This document shows, piece after piece, positions 1 to 8,111 of a stretch of DNA of 64,000 bases (position 1 is the stretch's first letter; each line of letters opens with the position of its first letter). Origin of the DNA: Nocardioides sp. (lineage in GTDB: Bacteria; Actinomycetota; Actinomycetes; Propionibacteriales; Nocardioidaceae). A program made the translations under genes and the position numbers. Location: NCBI GenBank assembly GCA_030698375.1, contig JAUYLL010000123.1, forward strand, positions 1 through 64,000. Direction: 5' to 3'. The notes beneath the pieces are model-generated. The model did not search any database and was not told the origin of the DNA. It saw only the letters and a list, made by a program, of their open reading frames with translations.

Positions 1-605
1 TCGTCGCGCTCGATGCCGGCCTCGGCCTCGGCCTCCTCCAGCTCCGCCACGACCAGCTCGGCGGTCGGGGCGGCCGTGACGTTGACGACCAGCGCGTCGT
101 CCTCGACGCCCGCGAGCGTCGAGCCCTTCGGGAGCGTCAGCTCGCCGGCGGTGATGTGGCTACCCGCCTTCAGGCCGTCGACCGAGACCTCGATGTAGTC
201 GGGGATGTGGGTCGCCTCGGCCTCGAGCGAGATCGTCTGCTGCTCGAGGTGGACCAGCGTGTCGTGGTCGGCCTCGCCGACGAGGTGCAGCGGCACGTCG
301 ACGGTGACCTTCTCGCCCTTCGTCACGATGACGAAGTCGATGTGCTCGAGGAAGCCCTTGATCGGGTCGGACTGGACCTGCTTGGTCAGCGCGAGCTGCT
401 TGGCACCGTCGATCTCGATCTCCAGCAGGGCGTTGGAACCGCCGTGCTTGAGCGCGAGCATCGTCTCGTGCCCCGGGAGGGAGAGGTGCTGGGGGTCCCC
501 GCCGTGGCCGTAGAGGACGGCGGGCACCTTGTCGGCGCGGCGGATGCGGCGGGCTGCGCCCTTGCCGAACTCGGTGCGCAGCTCGGCGGTGATCTTCTCG
601 GCCAT
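1..605 (-). CDS. rplY: 50S ribosomal protein L25/Ctc family (partial, C-terminus beyond left edge)
   Basis: Binds 5S rRNA in the large ribosomal subunit; the long form is the general stress protein Ctc. The protein begins MAEKITAELRTEFGKGAARR and continues with the L25 core motif KVPAVLYGHG and then the TL5-like beta-rich C-terminal domain, ending at the window edge in an acidic Glu/Ala-rich tail. The ATG at 605 follows a GAGGAG Shine-Dalgarno. About 200 residues are visible, which fits the two-domain Ctc form. It is the last visible gene of a leftward glmU-prs-(unknown)-rplY series, the order also found in mycobacteria. The 235-base leader (606-839) holds only a short GCCCGC/GCGGGC inverted repeat (667-684) and no convincing promoter. 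Confidence 0.93.
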   Translation of the reverse strand, partial: MAEKITAELRTEFGKGAARRIRRADKVPAVLYGHGGDPQHLSLPGHETMLALKHGGSNALLEIEIDGAKQLALTKQVQSDPIKGFLEHIDFVIVTKGEKVTVDVPLHLVGEADHDTLVHLEQQTISLEAEATHIPDYIEVSVDGLKAGSHITAGELTLPKGSTLAGVEDDALVVNVTAAPTAELVVAELEEAEAEAGIERD

Positions 606-839
606 GGTGGTGCTCTCCTCGGGACGTCTGACTAACCAGTTCAGGTCTGCTGGTCACCGGGCGAGGGCCCGCACCGGAGCGGGCACGGATCGGGGCACAG
701 GGCGCACGCCGATCAGGGCACCGCGTCGATCACGGAGCGAGAACTCCCTCGCCGAGGCAACCGGGGAAGTCTAGCGACGTCGGTGGCTCCGGCGCGAATC
801 AGCAGCGAGCGGCGCCGGTCACACCCCGGCGGGTCGGCC

Positions 840-1835
840 TCACACCAGGGCGGCGACGCTGTCCCAGCCGGGCTCGTCGTCGACCTCGAGGGCCAGCCGT
901 TCCCCGGCGGCCCACGCCTCCACCCGAGCCCGCACGCTCGCGGAGGGCACGGCGTACGCGTGGAGCAGGAGGGCGTCCTCGGGCCACAGCGCTCCCACGA
1001 CCACACCCGCGTCCCCGAGGAGGTCGGTCAGTGCCGCGAGCAGCCCGTCGGCGCGGACCTCCACGTCGGCATCGGTCGCACCCCGGAGCACGAGGTGGGT
1101 CGTGGCCGTCGGGGTGTCCACCCAGTGCAGCGGCCGACGGACCCGCCCGACCACACGCTCGGTCCCCTCCCGGTCCTCGACGAGTTCCTGCTCCTCCGTC
1201 GCCTGCCGTACGCCGAACGCGGCGACGGCGTCCGCCAGCGCGGTCGGCGCGACCACCGTGGCCTCCGGGCCGATCGCGGGTGCGGCACGGACCTCGGCGA
1301 CCCAGCGACAGACGAGGTCCTCCCCGAGCAGCGTGACCACGACGTGCTCGGCGACCGCCTGGGCCACCTCGGGGTCCAGCGCGTCCAGCGCGGGGTGGGC
1401 GAAGGTCGGGACCAGCCACCTCTCGGTGACCTCCTCGAGCGCGAACGTCCCACGGGCGGGGTCCACGAGGACTCCCTCTACCTCGAGGCCGCCCTCGAGG
1501 AGGTGGTCGCTTGCTGGCGCCGCAGCCAGGAAGCGCCACGTGCTACCGGGCGGCTCGGGCACGGCGGCGCTCCGCCAGCGCTCGGCGACCGCGCGCAGCC
1601 GCGGGTCACCGCCGCCGGACAGCGCGAGGGTCGCGGTGTCGCCGTCGCTCTCGATCACCCAGTCCAGGTCGGGGTCGATCGCGCGGCCCAGCTCCAGCAG
1701 CTCGGGGAGGTCGAGCTCGAGGTCACCGCCCTCGGTGACGAGGCGCTCGACCTGTGGACGTCCCCCGCCCTGCCACCAGCCCCAGAAGTCGCCGACCGCC
1801 CGGTCGGGATCGGGGGTGCGCCGGGAGGATCGCAC
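840..1835 (-). CDS. hypothetical protein between prs and rplY
   Basis: I do not recognise this 331-residue protein. It is acidic, rich in Ala, Val, Leu and Glu, and has no signal peptide, membrane segment or obvious catalytic motif. The sequence reads like a soluble two-part alpha/beta protein, with a tryptophan-rich N-terminus (GDFWGWWQGGG) and repeated LxLxV strands. The GTG start at 1835 lies one base after the prs stop, so the two are probably cotranscribed and perhaps translationally coupled. Codon use and GC match the neighbours, which argues for a resident actinobacterial gene rather than a transferred one. Confidence 0.7.
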   Translation of the reverse strand: MRSSRRTPDPDRAVGDFWGWWQGGGRPQVERLVTEGGDLELDLPELLELGRAIDPDLDWVIESDGDTATLALSGGGDPRLRAVAERWRSAAVPEPPGSTWRFLAAAPASDHLLEGGLEVEGVLVDPARGTFALEEVTERWLVPTFAHPALDALDPEVAQAVAEHVVVTLLGEDLVCRWVAEVRAAPAIGPEATVVAPTALADAVAAFGVRQATEEQELVEDREGTERVVGRVRRPLHWVDTPTATTHLVLRGATDADVEVRADGLLAALTDLLGDAGVVVGALWPEDALLLHAYAVPSASVRARVEAWAAGERLALEVDDEPGWDSVAALV

Positions 1836-1836
1836 C

Positions 1837-2817
1837 TCAGGCGTGCCCGTCGAAGAGGCTCGTCACCGAGCCGTCCTCGAAGACCTCGCGGATCGCCCGG
1901 CTGATGAGCGGGGCGATCGAGAGGCAGGTGAGCTTGTCGAAGTGCCGCTCGGCGGGGATCGGGAGCGTGTTGGTCACGACGATCTCGGTCGCGGGGCAGT
2001 TCTTCAGCCGGTCGGTGGCGGGGTCGGAGAGGATCGCGTGGGTCGCGGCGATGACCACCCCGGCCGCACCGTCGGCCATGAGCGCCTCGGTGGCCTTCAC
2101 GATGGTGCCGCCGGTGTCGATCATGTCGTCGACGAGCACGCACATCCGCCCTGCCACCTCACCGACGACGCGGTTGGCCACCGACTCGTTCGGTCGGCTG
2201 ATGTCGCGGGTCTTGTGGATGAAGGCCAGCGGAGCGCCGCCGAGCCGGTTCGACCACTGCTCGGCGACCTTGATGCGGCCGGCGTCGGGCGAGACAACGG
2301 CGAGGGGCTCGTCGCCGTACTTCTCCTTGACGTACTTGCTCAGGATCGGCAGCGCCATCAGGTGGTCCACGGGACCGTTGAAGAAGCCCTGGATCTGCGA
2401 GGTGTGCAGGTCGACGGCGATGAGCCGGTCGGCGCCGGCGGTCTTGAACAGGTCGGCCATCAGCCGGGCGGAGATCGGCTCGCGGCCGCGGTGCTTCTTG
2501 TCCTGGCGGGCGTAGCCGTAGAACGGCAGCACCACCGTGATCCGCTGCGCCGAGGCGCGCTTGAGCGCGTCGACCATGATCAGGTGCTCCATGATCCACT
2601 CGTTCACCGGAGCCGTGTGGCTCTGGATCACGAACGCGTCGCAGCCGCGGACGGACTCCTCGAAGCGCACGTAGATCTCGGAGTTGGCGAACTCGTAGGC
2701 TGAGGTCGGGACCAGCCCGATGCCGAGCTGCTCGGCGACCTCCTCCGCGAGCCCGGGGTGCGCCCGGCCGCTGAAGACCATGAGGTTCTTCTCGGTGGCC
2801 CGCTTCATACCGCTCAC
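1837..2817 (-). CDS. prs: ribose-phosphate pyrophosphokinase
   Basis: Makes PRPP from ribose 5-phosphate and ATP for purine, pyrimidine, histidine, tryptophan and NAD synthesis. The 326-residue length is typical of class I enzymes. Visible family motifs are FSGRAHPGLAEEVA near the N-terminus, the flexible-loop region YARQDKKHRGREPISARL, the binding segment VVSPDAGRIKVAEQW, and the PRPP-binding loop VLVDDMIDTGGTI. It lies 45 bases downstream of glmU on the same strand. That pairing is conserved in actinobacteria and links nucleotide-sugar and PRPP supply. Cytoplasmic. Confidence 0.97.
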   Translation of the reverse strand: MSGMKRATEKNLMVFSGRAHPGLAEEVAEQLGIGLVPTSAYEFANSEIYVRFEESVRGCDAFVIQSHTAPVNEWIMEHLIMVDALKRASAQRITVVLPFYGYARQDKKHRGREPISARLMADLFKTAGADRLIAVDLHTSQIQGFFNGPVDHLMALPILSKYVKEKYGDEPLAVVSPDAGRIKVAEQWSNRLGGAPLAFIHKTRDISRPNESVANRVVGEVAGRMCVLVDDMIDTGGTIVKATEALMADGAAGVVIAATHAILSDPATDRLKNCPATEIVVTNTLPIPAERHFDKLTCLSIAPLISRAIREVFEDGSVTSLFDGHA

Positions 2818-2861
2818 GCTCGTGACGCTCCCTCGACCTGCTCTGCGGGTGGATCTGCTGG

Positions 2862-4373
2862 CTACCGCGATTCTGCCCCGGTGTCGCCCTCAGCGGCGAA
2901 CTCGTCCGGCCCCTGGTGAGACGACTCACTCCCGGCTGCGCCCAGCGCCTCCTCGGCGGCGTGGGCAGAGGGGGTGCCGGCCCGCTTGCGGAGCACCCAC
3001 CCCTCGAGGTGGCGCTGTTGACCGGCGGACACGCTGAGCGCACCGGCGGGGACGTCCTCACGGACGACGGTGCCGGCGCCGGTGACCGCGCCGTCGCCGA
3101 TGGTGACCGGGGCGACGAACGTGTTGTTCGACCCCGTGCGGGCGTGCCGACCGACGACGGTGCGGTGCTTGGCGACCCCGTCGTAGTTGGCCACGATGGT
3201 GCCGGCGCCGATGTTGGTGCCCTCGCCAATCTCGGCATCGCCGACGTAGGACAGGTGCGGCACCTTGGCGCCGTCGCGGATCTTCGCGTTCTTGGTCTCG
3301 ACGAACGCGCCGATCTTGCCGCCCGCGCCGAGCTCGGTGCCCGGACGCAGGTAGGCGAAGGGGCCGACGTTCGCACCTGCCCCGATCACGGCGAGCTCAC
3401 CGTGGGTGCGGACCACCTTCGCGCCGGCGCCGACCTCGACGTCGCGGAGCGTGGTGTCGGGTCCGACGACGGCGTCCTCGTCGACCTTCGTCGCACCGAG
3501 GAGCTGGACGCCGGGCAGCAGGGTGACGTCCTGGGCGAGCACGACGTCGGCGTCCACCCAGGTCGTCTCGGGATCGACGACGGTGACGCCGTCGCGCATC
3601 CAACGGGTAAGGATGCGGCGGTTCATCACGCGGGCCAGCGCGGCCAGCTGGGCGCGGTCGTTGGCGCCCTCGGTCTGCTGGACGTCGTCGAGCGCGTAGG
3701 CGCCCACGCGCAGGCCGTCCTCGCGGGCGATCGCGACCGCGTCGGTGAGGTAGTACTCGCCCTTCGCGTTGGCGTTGGAGATCCGGGGCAGCGCCGCCCG
3801 CAGGAAGGCGGCGTCGAAGGCCAGGATGCCGGAGTTGATCTCGTCGATGGCCTGCTGCTCCGGGGTCGCCTCCTTCTCCTCCACGATGGCCTGCACGCCG
3901 CCCTCGGCGTCGCGCACGATCCGGCCGTAGCCGAACGGGTCGGCCACCCGACCGGTGAGGACGCTGACCGCCCGGCCCGACGCGGCGTGGTCCTCGGCGA
4001 ACGCGCGCAGGCTCTCCCCCTCCAGCAGCGGGGTGTCGCCGGCCGCGACGAGGACTGTGCCCTCGAGGGTGCCGTCGGCCTCGACCACGGCGTCCACGGC
4101 GACCCGGACGGCGTGTCCGGTGCCCTCGGGCACCTCCTGGACCGCCAGCAGGGCGTCGGGCACCAGATCCAGCACGTGGGGGCCGACCTGCTCGCGCTGG
4201 GTGCCGACGACGGCGACGATGCGGCGCGGCTCGGCCGACCGCGCAGCCGTGAGGACGTGGCCGACCATGCTGCGACCGCAGACCGGGTGGAGGACCTTCA
4301 TGGTCTTCGAGCGCATCCGGGTGCCGCCGCCGGCGGCGAGCACCACCACGGTCAGGCTGGGGGACTCGGGCAC
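2862..4373 (-). CDS. glmU: bifunctional GlcN-1-P acetyltransferase / GlcNAc-1-P uridylyltransferase
   Basis: Catalyses the last two steps to UDP-GlcNAc, the precursor of peptidoglycan and mycothiol. The N-terminal pyrophosphorylase domain has the nucleotide-binding signature LAAGGGTRMRS (about residues 12-22) and EVPEGTGHAV. The C-terminal half is a left-handed beta-helix of hexapeptide repeats with the acetyltransferase segment PFAYLRPGTELG. The protein has 503 residues, a little longer than E. coli GlmU because of a polar C-terminal tail, as in mycobacteria. It heads the leftward prs/rplY series. The tRNA-Gln gene that normally lies beside it has been displaced 13 kb away by the inserted element. 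Confidence 0.97.
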   Translation of the reverse strand: MPESPSLTVVVLAAGGGTRMRSKTMKVLHPVCGRSMVGHVLTAARSAEPRRIVAVVGTQREQVGPHVLDLVPDALLAVQEVPEGTGHAVRVAVDAVVEADGTLEGTVLVAAGDTPLLEGESLRAFAEDHAASGRAVSVLTGRVADPFGYGRIVRDAEGGVQAIVEEKEATPEQQAIDEINSGILAFDAAFLRAALPRISNANAKGEYYLTDAVAIAREDGLRVGAYALDDVQQTEGANDRAQLAALARVMNRRILTRWMRDGVTVVDPETTWVDADVVLAQDVTLLPGVQLLGATKVDEDAVVGPDTTLRDVEVGAGAKVVRTHGELAVIGAGANVGPFAYLRPGTELGAGGKIGAFVETKNAKIRDGAKVPHLSYVGDAEIGEGTNIGAGTIVANYDGVAKHRTVVGRHARTGSNNTFVAPVTIGDGAVTGAGTVVREDVPAGALSVSAGQQRHLEGWVLRKRAGTPSAHAAEEALGAAGSESSHQGPDEFAAEGDTGAESR

Positions 4374-4420
4374 AAGGTCTCCTCGGGATCGGCTCCGGCT
4401 CAGCCGGCCACTGTAGAGGG

Positions 4421-4469
4421 GCTCCCCGGGTAGGAGTCGAACCTACGTCGCTAATCCTGATTCAAAGTC
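4421..4469. repeat. attL: 49-bp copy of the 3' part of tRNA-Gln
   Basis: A 49-base sequence identical to 17538-17586. On the minus strand it is the anticodon-loop-to-3'-end part of tRNA-Gln(UUG). Identity stops at 4470 (g here, a at 17587), so here the tRNA lacks its 5' half and is not functional. It is the remnant of the original tRNA gene left beside glmU after integration. Confidence 0.92.
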
Positions 4470-4571
4470 GCCACTAGTTGGCCGATCTGACCGATCTAGA
4501 CCGTTCCTGTGGCGGGCAACGCCCTTCTCGTCCGCCCTCGTCCGTTGTCATCCGAGGTGATCCGACGCCGT

Positions 4572-4613
4572 TTGTGACCGCGCTTGTGACCAGCAGCGGG
4601 CAGCGAGGTCACA
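4572..4613. promoter_or_regulatory. left arm-type integrase/Xis site cluster (TTGTGACC repeats)
   Basis: TTGTGACC occurs at 4572-4579 and CTTGTGACCA at 4583-4592 in direct orientation, and an inverted copy GGTCACA lies at 4607-4613. The same motif appears twice at the opposite end beside the integrase (17435-17457). Short repeats at both ends of an integrating element are expected for integrase arm-binding sites. That function is inferred from position only. Confidence 0.55.
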
Positions 4614-4620
4614 CGCCGCG

Positions 4621-5253
4621 CTATTGCTCCGCGCGCTCGGCTGCCGCGTGGGCCAGAATCCACGACGCAACGGAAGCGGTCACCGCGCCGACAACGCTGA
4701 TACCCAGCACCATGAGCACGACCGCCACGAACCGCCCCTCGGTGGTGACCGGGAAGTGGTCGCCGTAACCGACTGTCGTCACGGTCGCGGTCGCCCACCA
4801 GAGCGCGTCACCAAACGTCGTGATGTTCGCCCCCGATGCCTTCCCCTCTGCATCGAGCACGGCCAGGGCTCCGAGCCCGACCGCGAGGGTTGCGGCCCCA
4901 GCGACGTACACCAGCACCCGGCCCGCCACCGACGACGCGGCGGAGCGATCAAACATCCGCACTAGCGCCAGCAGTCGGAGCAGCCGCAGCGGGCGCAGCA
5001 GTGGAAGGGCGACCAGAGCCACGTCATACCAGTGGTGCAACGCGTAGCGCCTGCGGTTCTCCGCCAGGACGAGCCGCACCAGCAAGTCAGCGGCGAACGC
5101 GACCCACACCGCCCACGTGAGCACCCGCAGGAAGCCAAGCACGTCGGCATCCAATTGAGGATCGAGAACCGGCCACGCATAGGCCACGAGGAATGCGAGC
5201 GCTAGCAGGATCAGCGGGACCTCAGATCGACGCTCCCAGCGCTCTACCGTCAT
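4621..5253 (-). CDS. voltage-gated-type potassium channel (cargo gene)
   Basis: A 210-residue six-TM ion channel subunit. S1 is near residues 12-30 and S2 near 45-64. An S4-like segment, RPLRLLRLLALVR at about 87-99, has arginines every third residue. The pore helix leads to the selectivity filter TVGYGD at 160-165, followed by S6. It is short for a Kv family member and has no cytoplasmic C-terminal domain. It starts with a 4-base ATGA overlap on the HIRAN-domain gene, so the two are translationally coupled. It is the last gene before attL, a typical cargo position in satellites. A role in host membrane depolarisation or defence is inference; ordinary K+ transport is the alternative. Confidence 0.9.
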   Translation of the reverse strand: MTVERWERRSEVPLILLALAFLVAYAWPVLDPQLDADVLGFLRVLTWAVWVAFAADLLVRLVLAENRRRYALHHWYDVALVALPLLRPLRLLRLLALVRMFDRSAASSVAGRVLVYVAGAATLAVGLGALAVLDAEGKASGANITTFGDALWWATATVTTVGYGDHFPVTTEGRFVAVVLMVLGISVVGAVTASVASWILAHAAAERAEQ

Positions 5254-5996
5254 GCGTCGCCCCGCAGTGCGGCAAGGTCGGCGGCGGAGCCGACCAGGAC
5301 AAACGCCGTGTCGTCGTCGCGGCGCGGCCCGGGCCCGCGCAGGCTCACCCCAGCCATGTTCTCGCCCGCGTCCATCCTGCGGGCGACGGCGGGCGCTCGC
5401 CCTTTCTGGACATAGCCGAACGGCTCGCGGGCTCCAGGCGCGTAGAGGGCTACCGCGTTCCCGTCGTGGGGGTTGTCCGGCTCGCGCCTCAACTCCACGG
5501 GGCGCCCCTTCCGCAAGTCAGCGGCGCGGAACGCTGCCGCGTGGTGCGTGCTCCCACGTGCGTACGTGGCGACCAGGCCGAACCGACGGAGCCCGGTGCC
5601 TTTCGGGTTGAGCAGCGCGCCGCCGTCGAGCGGTGACCAGACCGAGAGCCGGTCGCCCGAGTCCACTAGCCGCAGGGTCGGCAATCCGGCGGCGTCGCGG
5701 GTCAGGTGCGGCGCTTCCTCATCGGCGGGCACGTACACGGCGCGGTTCACCGTCCCGGTCTCTCGGGCACGCGCTATGCCGTCCTCGCGGGTGCGCGGCT
5801 TTCTCGGCCCGCGCTTCTGTAGGTGGTCAGCGATGCCGCGAATCTCGGCGTCGGTGCGTCCCTTCCGCCGATAGGCGTCGAGCCGACTCGTCCAGTCCTC
5901 GGCGGGCATCCAAGATGGGCCACGCAGGTCAGCGGGAGCGTTGTCCGGTGTCGGGCTCGGGTCGGGCTCGGATCGTTTGCGGCGGAACAGTCCCAT
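5250..5996 (-). CDS. HIRAN-domain protein (cargo gene)
   Basis: 248 residues. The C-terminal part (about 140-225) matches the HIRAN fold: FGLVATYARG, then the signature LRREPDNPHDGNAVALYAPG, then FGYVQKGRAPAVARRMDAGE. HIRAN domains are known from HLTF/Rad5 helicases, where they bind 3' DNA ends at stalled forks, and from stand-alone bacterial and phage proteins. The first 60 residues are charged (MGLFRRKRSEPDPSP) with a short helical WTSRLDAYRRKGRTDAEIRGI segment, and the middle looks flexible. Coupling to the downstream K+ channel by ATGA suggests one functional unit. The N-terminal function is unknown. Confidence 0.85.
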   Translation of the reverse strand: MGLFRRKRSEPDPSPTPDNAPADLRGPSWMPAEDWTSRLDAYRRKGRTDAEIRGIADHLQKRGPRKPRTREDGIARARETGTVNRAVYVPADEEAPHLTRDAAGLPTLRLVDSGDRLSVWSPLDGGALLNPKGTGLRRFGLVATYARGSTHHAAAFRAADLRKGRPVELRREPDNPHDGNAVALYAPGAREPFGYVQKGRAPAVARRMDAGENMAGVSLRGPGPRRDDDTAFVLVGSAADLAALRGDA

Positions 5997-6125
5997 GCCC
6001 GCGATCGTGCCAGCCCCCGCTGGGGAGCGTCAGCGGTTCGGGGCTGTCACGACATCATTGACGGGAGCAGAGCGCCCACCCAGGGCTAGGCGAGAGCCAC
6101 TGACCTCTGACTCCTGCGCCCGCCG

Positions 6126-6518
6126 TCAAACGTACGGGAAGAAGATCACGACTGCGCCGATCACGGCTGCCACGATCATCGGCGCGGAAGAGATCGCCTT
6201 CGTGCGTTTGAAGTCCACGAAGGCGAGCCGAGAAAGGTGCGACAACAGCACCACCGAGGCAGTCGCCCCCGTGCCGGAGATGACAAACCCAGCGACTATC
6301 CGTGTGTCCTGCTGAGCGGCCAGCACGCCGAGGGTGACCGCTTCCGTCGCGAGCGCGGATATCGCAAGCATCGCAATCGCTGCGTTTCTCGTATGAGTGT
6401 CCGGGTGGTCACTCTGGTAGGGCGCCCTCATCACCTCCATGACGAGCAGGGCCAACAGGAGGATGGGGATCAACTGCGCTGTCGCTTCGTAGTAGGCGAT
6501 GTCCAGGACCATGGACAC
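6126..6518 (-). CDS. four-TM integral membrane protein (cargo gene)
   Basis: I do not recognise the family. The 130-residue protein consists almost wholly of four hydrophobic segments: about 12-30 (TAQLIPILLLALLVMEVM), 46-68 (AAIAMLAISALATEAVTLGVL), 76-96 (VAGFVISGTGATASVVLLSHL) and 110-129 (PMIVAAVIGAVVIFFPYV). Two short basic loops separate them. There is no enzyme motif. GC and codon choice are clearly lower than in terL upstream, pointing to separate acquisition. It follows terL by about 57 bases on the same strand and precedes the HIRAN/K+ channel pair by 129 bases. A membrane effector or holin-like role is possible but not shown. Confidence 0.75.
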   Translation of the reverse strand: MSMVLDIAYYEATAQLIPILLLALLVMEVMRAPYQSDHPDTHTRNAAIAMLAISALATEAVTLGVLAAQQDTRIVAGFVISGTGATASVVLLSHLSRLAFVDFKRTKAISSAPMIVAAVIGAVVIFFPYV

Positions 6519-6575
6519 GACGTTATGGCGTCAGGCTTCGATTGCACATGCCGCCGAGCGGTCGTTCGCCGCGTG

Positions 6576-8111
6576 CTACCGCCGCCGTCGCGGGTCGTCG
6601 TACGCGCCACCTACTCCCCGGATGAACGAGACACCCCAAGGACCACGGCGTGCAGCCTGCCGCACCTCAAGCCGCTTGGGAGGGGCCGGGCGCGCGTAGC
6701 GGCTGGCACGCTTGGGGACCCTGCCGGTCGGCACCGTGACCGAGCCTCGCCCGGCGTCGGGGCGCGTGGTCAGGTCGGCCACCACCATGCCGACCGCCGT
6801 CACGATGTCGTCGTGGCTCCCGGGCGGGTTCTGAATCTTGACCGTCCCGGGGCCGGTCTCCACCAGCCGCGTGCTCATGAACTCGGTCCGCGTCTCGTCG
6901 TCGTCGGGCAGGTCGAGTGCATGGTCTCGCAGCGCGCCCCACAGTGAGCGGGCCAGGCGGGATGCGCCCGCTGCCGAGAACACGAACTCGTCGCACCGCA
7001 CGCCCGCCCGGGTCAGGTTCGCGGTCAGTTGCTCGGCCTGCATCCGGTCGAACCTCAGCCGTGCCACCCTGTACTCGCGGCACACGCGCAGTGCCGCCGC
7101 CTCCACCTCCGCAAGGTCCACCCGCCCGGCGGTGCCCTTGTTCCGGTCGGGTCGCCAGTAGAGGACCCGGTCCACCACGACCACGCGCCCGGGGTCGCGG
7201 CGCTCGGTGTGGCCCACGACCAGCGCCGTGAGGTCGCGCCGGGTGCCCACGTCGAGCGCGGCGACGTACTCGACACCGTGCCGGGGCGGGAGCGAGGTCG
7301 AGCCCGCGCGGATGCATGCGGCCACATCGTCGGCTACGGCGAGGGCGTCCTCTCCCTCCGCCCACTCGCAGAGGATCAGCCGTCGCCAGTCGCTCGCGGT
7401 CAGGTCCGCACGGGTCGCGGCCACGTCGTCGGCGCTCCACCACGGGGCCGGGCCGGGCCGCCGCGAGGTGCGCCAGTGCTGGGACCGCTCGGCCTCCGCC
7501 CACACCTCCGCTCCGAGGCCGGTCGGGCTCCCGGCAGTGCCGATCACCAGCAGCACCGACCCCGGCACCTTGGGCACCGCCGACACGATCGCGCCCCACA
7601 GGCGGCGGTGGTTGGCCGTCGCGGGCCAGACTCCCAACTCGTCCACGAGCGTCAGCCAGGGACGCAGACCGAACGCGCTCGCCCCGTCCGCCGACTCCAC
7701 CGTGAGCGTCGCCCCGGTCGCCCTGACCGTCAGGGTCCGCGCGCCGATGTCCACCAGTCCGAGCAGCCCGGACCGCTCCGCCAGCCCGTGCACCGTGTCC
7801 AGCATGATCCGGGCCTGATCGGCGTCGGCGGCATAGGCGTGCGACCGCGACCGGGCAGGGGCCAGCGTCAGCAACAGCACCAGCGCCAGGGCAGCGGCGT
7901 CGGTCGTCTTGCTCATCCCCCTGCCCCGGAGGTTGAACAGGCGGCGGACCGCGACGACCTCGCCACGAGCAGCGGCGACTACCGCCCGGGCGTCGGCGTG
8001 CTGCCAGTCGGTGGCGGCCTCGCCCCAGCGCCGACCGTCGTCCAGCACGAGTGAGGCGAGCAGCGCCAGCGGGTCCAGCCCACCACCGCCCGGCGAGTCC
8101 GGGGCGCTCAT
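6576..8111 (-). CDS. phage terminase large subunit (TerL)
   Basis: DNA-packaging motor, 511 residues. The ATPase half has a Walker-A-like RGRGMSKT at 62-69 and Walker B LTLVDE at 153-158. The C-terminal RNase H-like nuclease shows the metal-binding acidic set AALDVGTRRDL (D287, D293), RFDRMQ (D355) and SHDDIVTA (D434/D435). Both catalytic centres look intact, so the protein is probably active. It overlaps terS by ATGA. In a satellite, such a pair would redirect packaging of a helper phage's capsids to the element's own DNA. The Walker A is not the textbook GxxxxGK(S/T) form, but G-x-G-x-S-K-T variants occur in terminases. Confidence 0.93.
   Translation of the reverse strand: MSAPDSPGGGGLDPLALLASLVLDDGRRWGEAATDWQHADARAVVAAARGEVVAVRRLFNLRGRGMSKTTDAAALALVLLLTLAPARSRSHAYAADADQARIMLDTVHGLAERSGLLGLVDIGARTLTVRATGATLTVESADGASAFGLRPWLTLVDELGVWPATANHRRLWGAIVSAVPKVPGSVLLVIGTAGSPTGLGAEVWAEAERSQHWRTSRRPGPAPWWSADDVAATRADLTASDWRRLILCEWAEGEDALAVADDVAACIRAGSTSLPPRHGVEYVAALDVGTRRDLTALVVGHTERRDPGRVVVVDRVLYWRPDRNKGTAGRVDLAEVEAAALRVCREYRVARLRFDRMQAEQLTANLTRAGVRCDEFVFSAAGASRLARSLWGALRDHALDLPDDDETRTEFMSTRLVETGPGTVKIQNPPGSHDDIVTAVGMVVADLTTRPDAGRGSVTVPTGRVPKRASRYARPAPPKRLEVRQAARRGPWGVSFIRGVGGAYDDPRRRR

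Noticed and set aside
4421-4469. A second functional tRNA-Gln
   Set aside because: It lacks the D arm, the acceptor 5' strand and the 5' side of the anticodon stem; only the 3' part is present.
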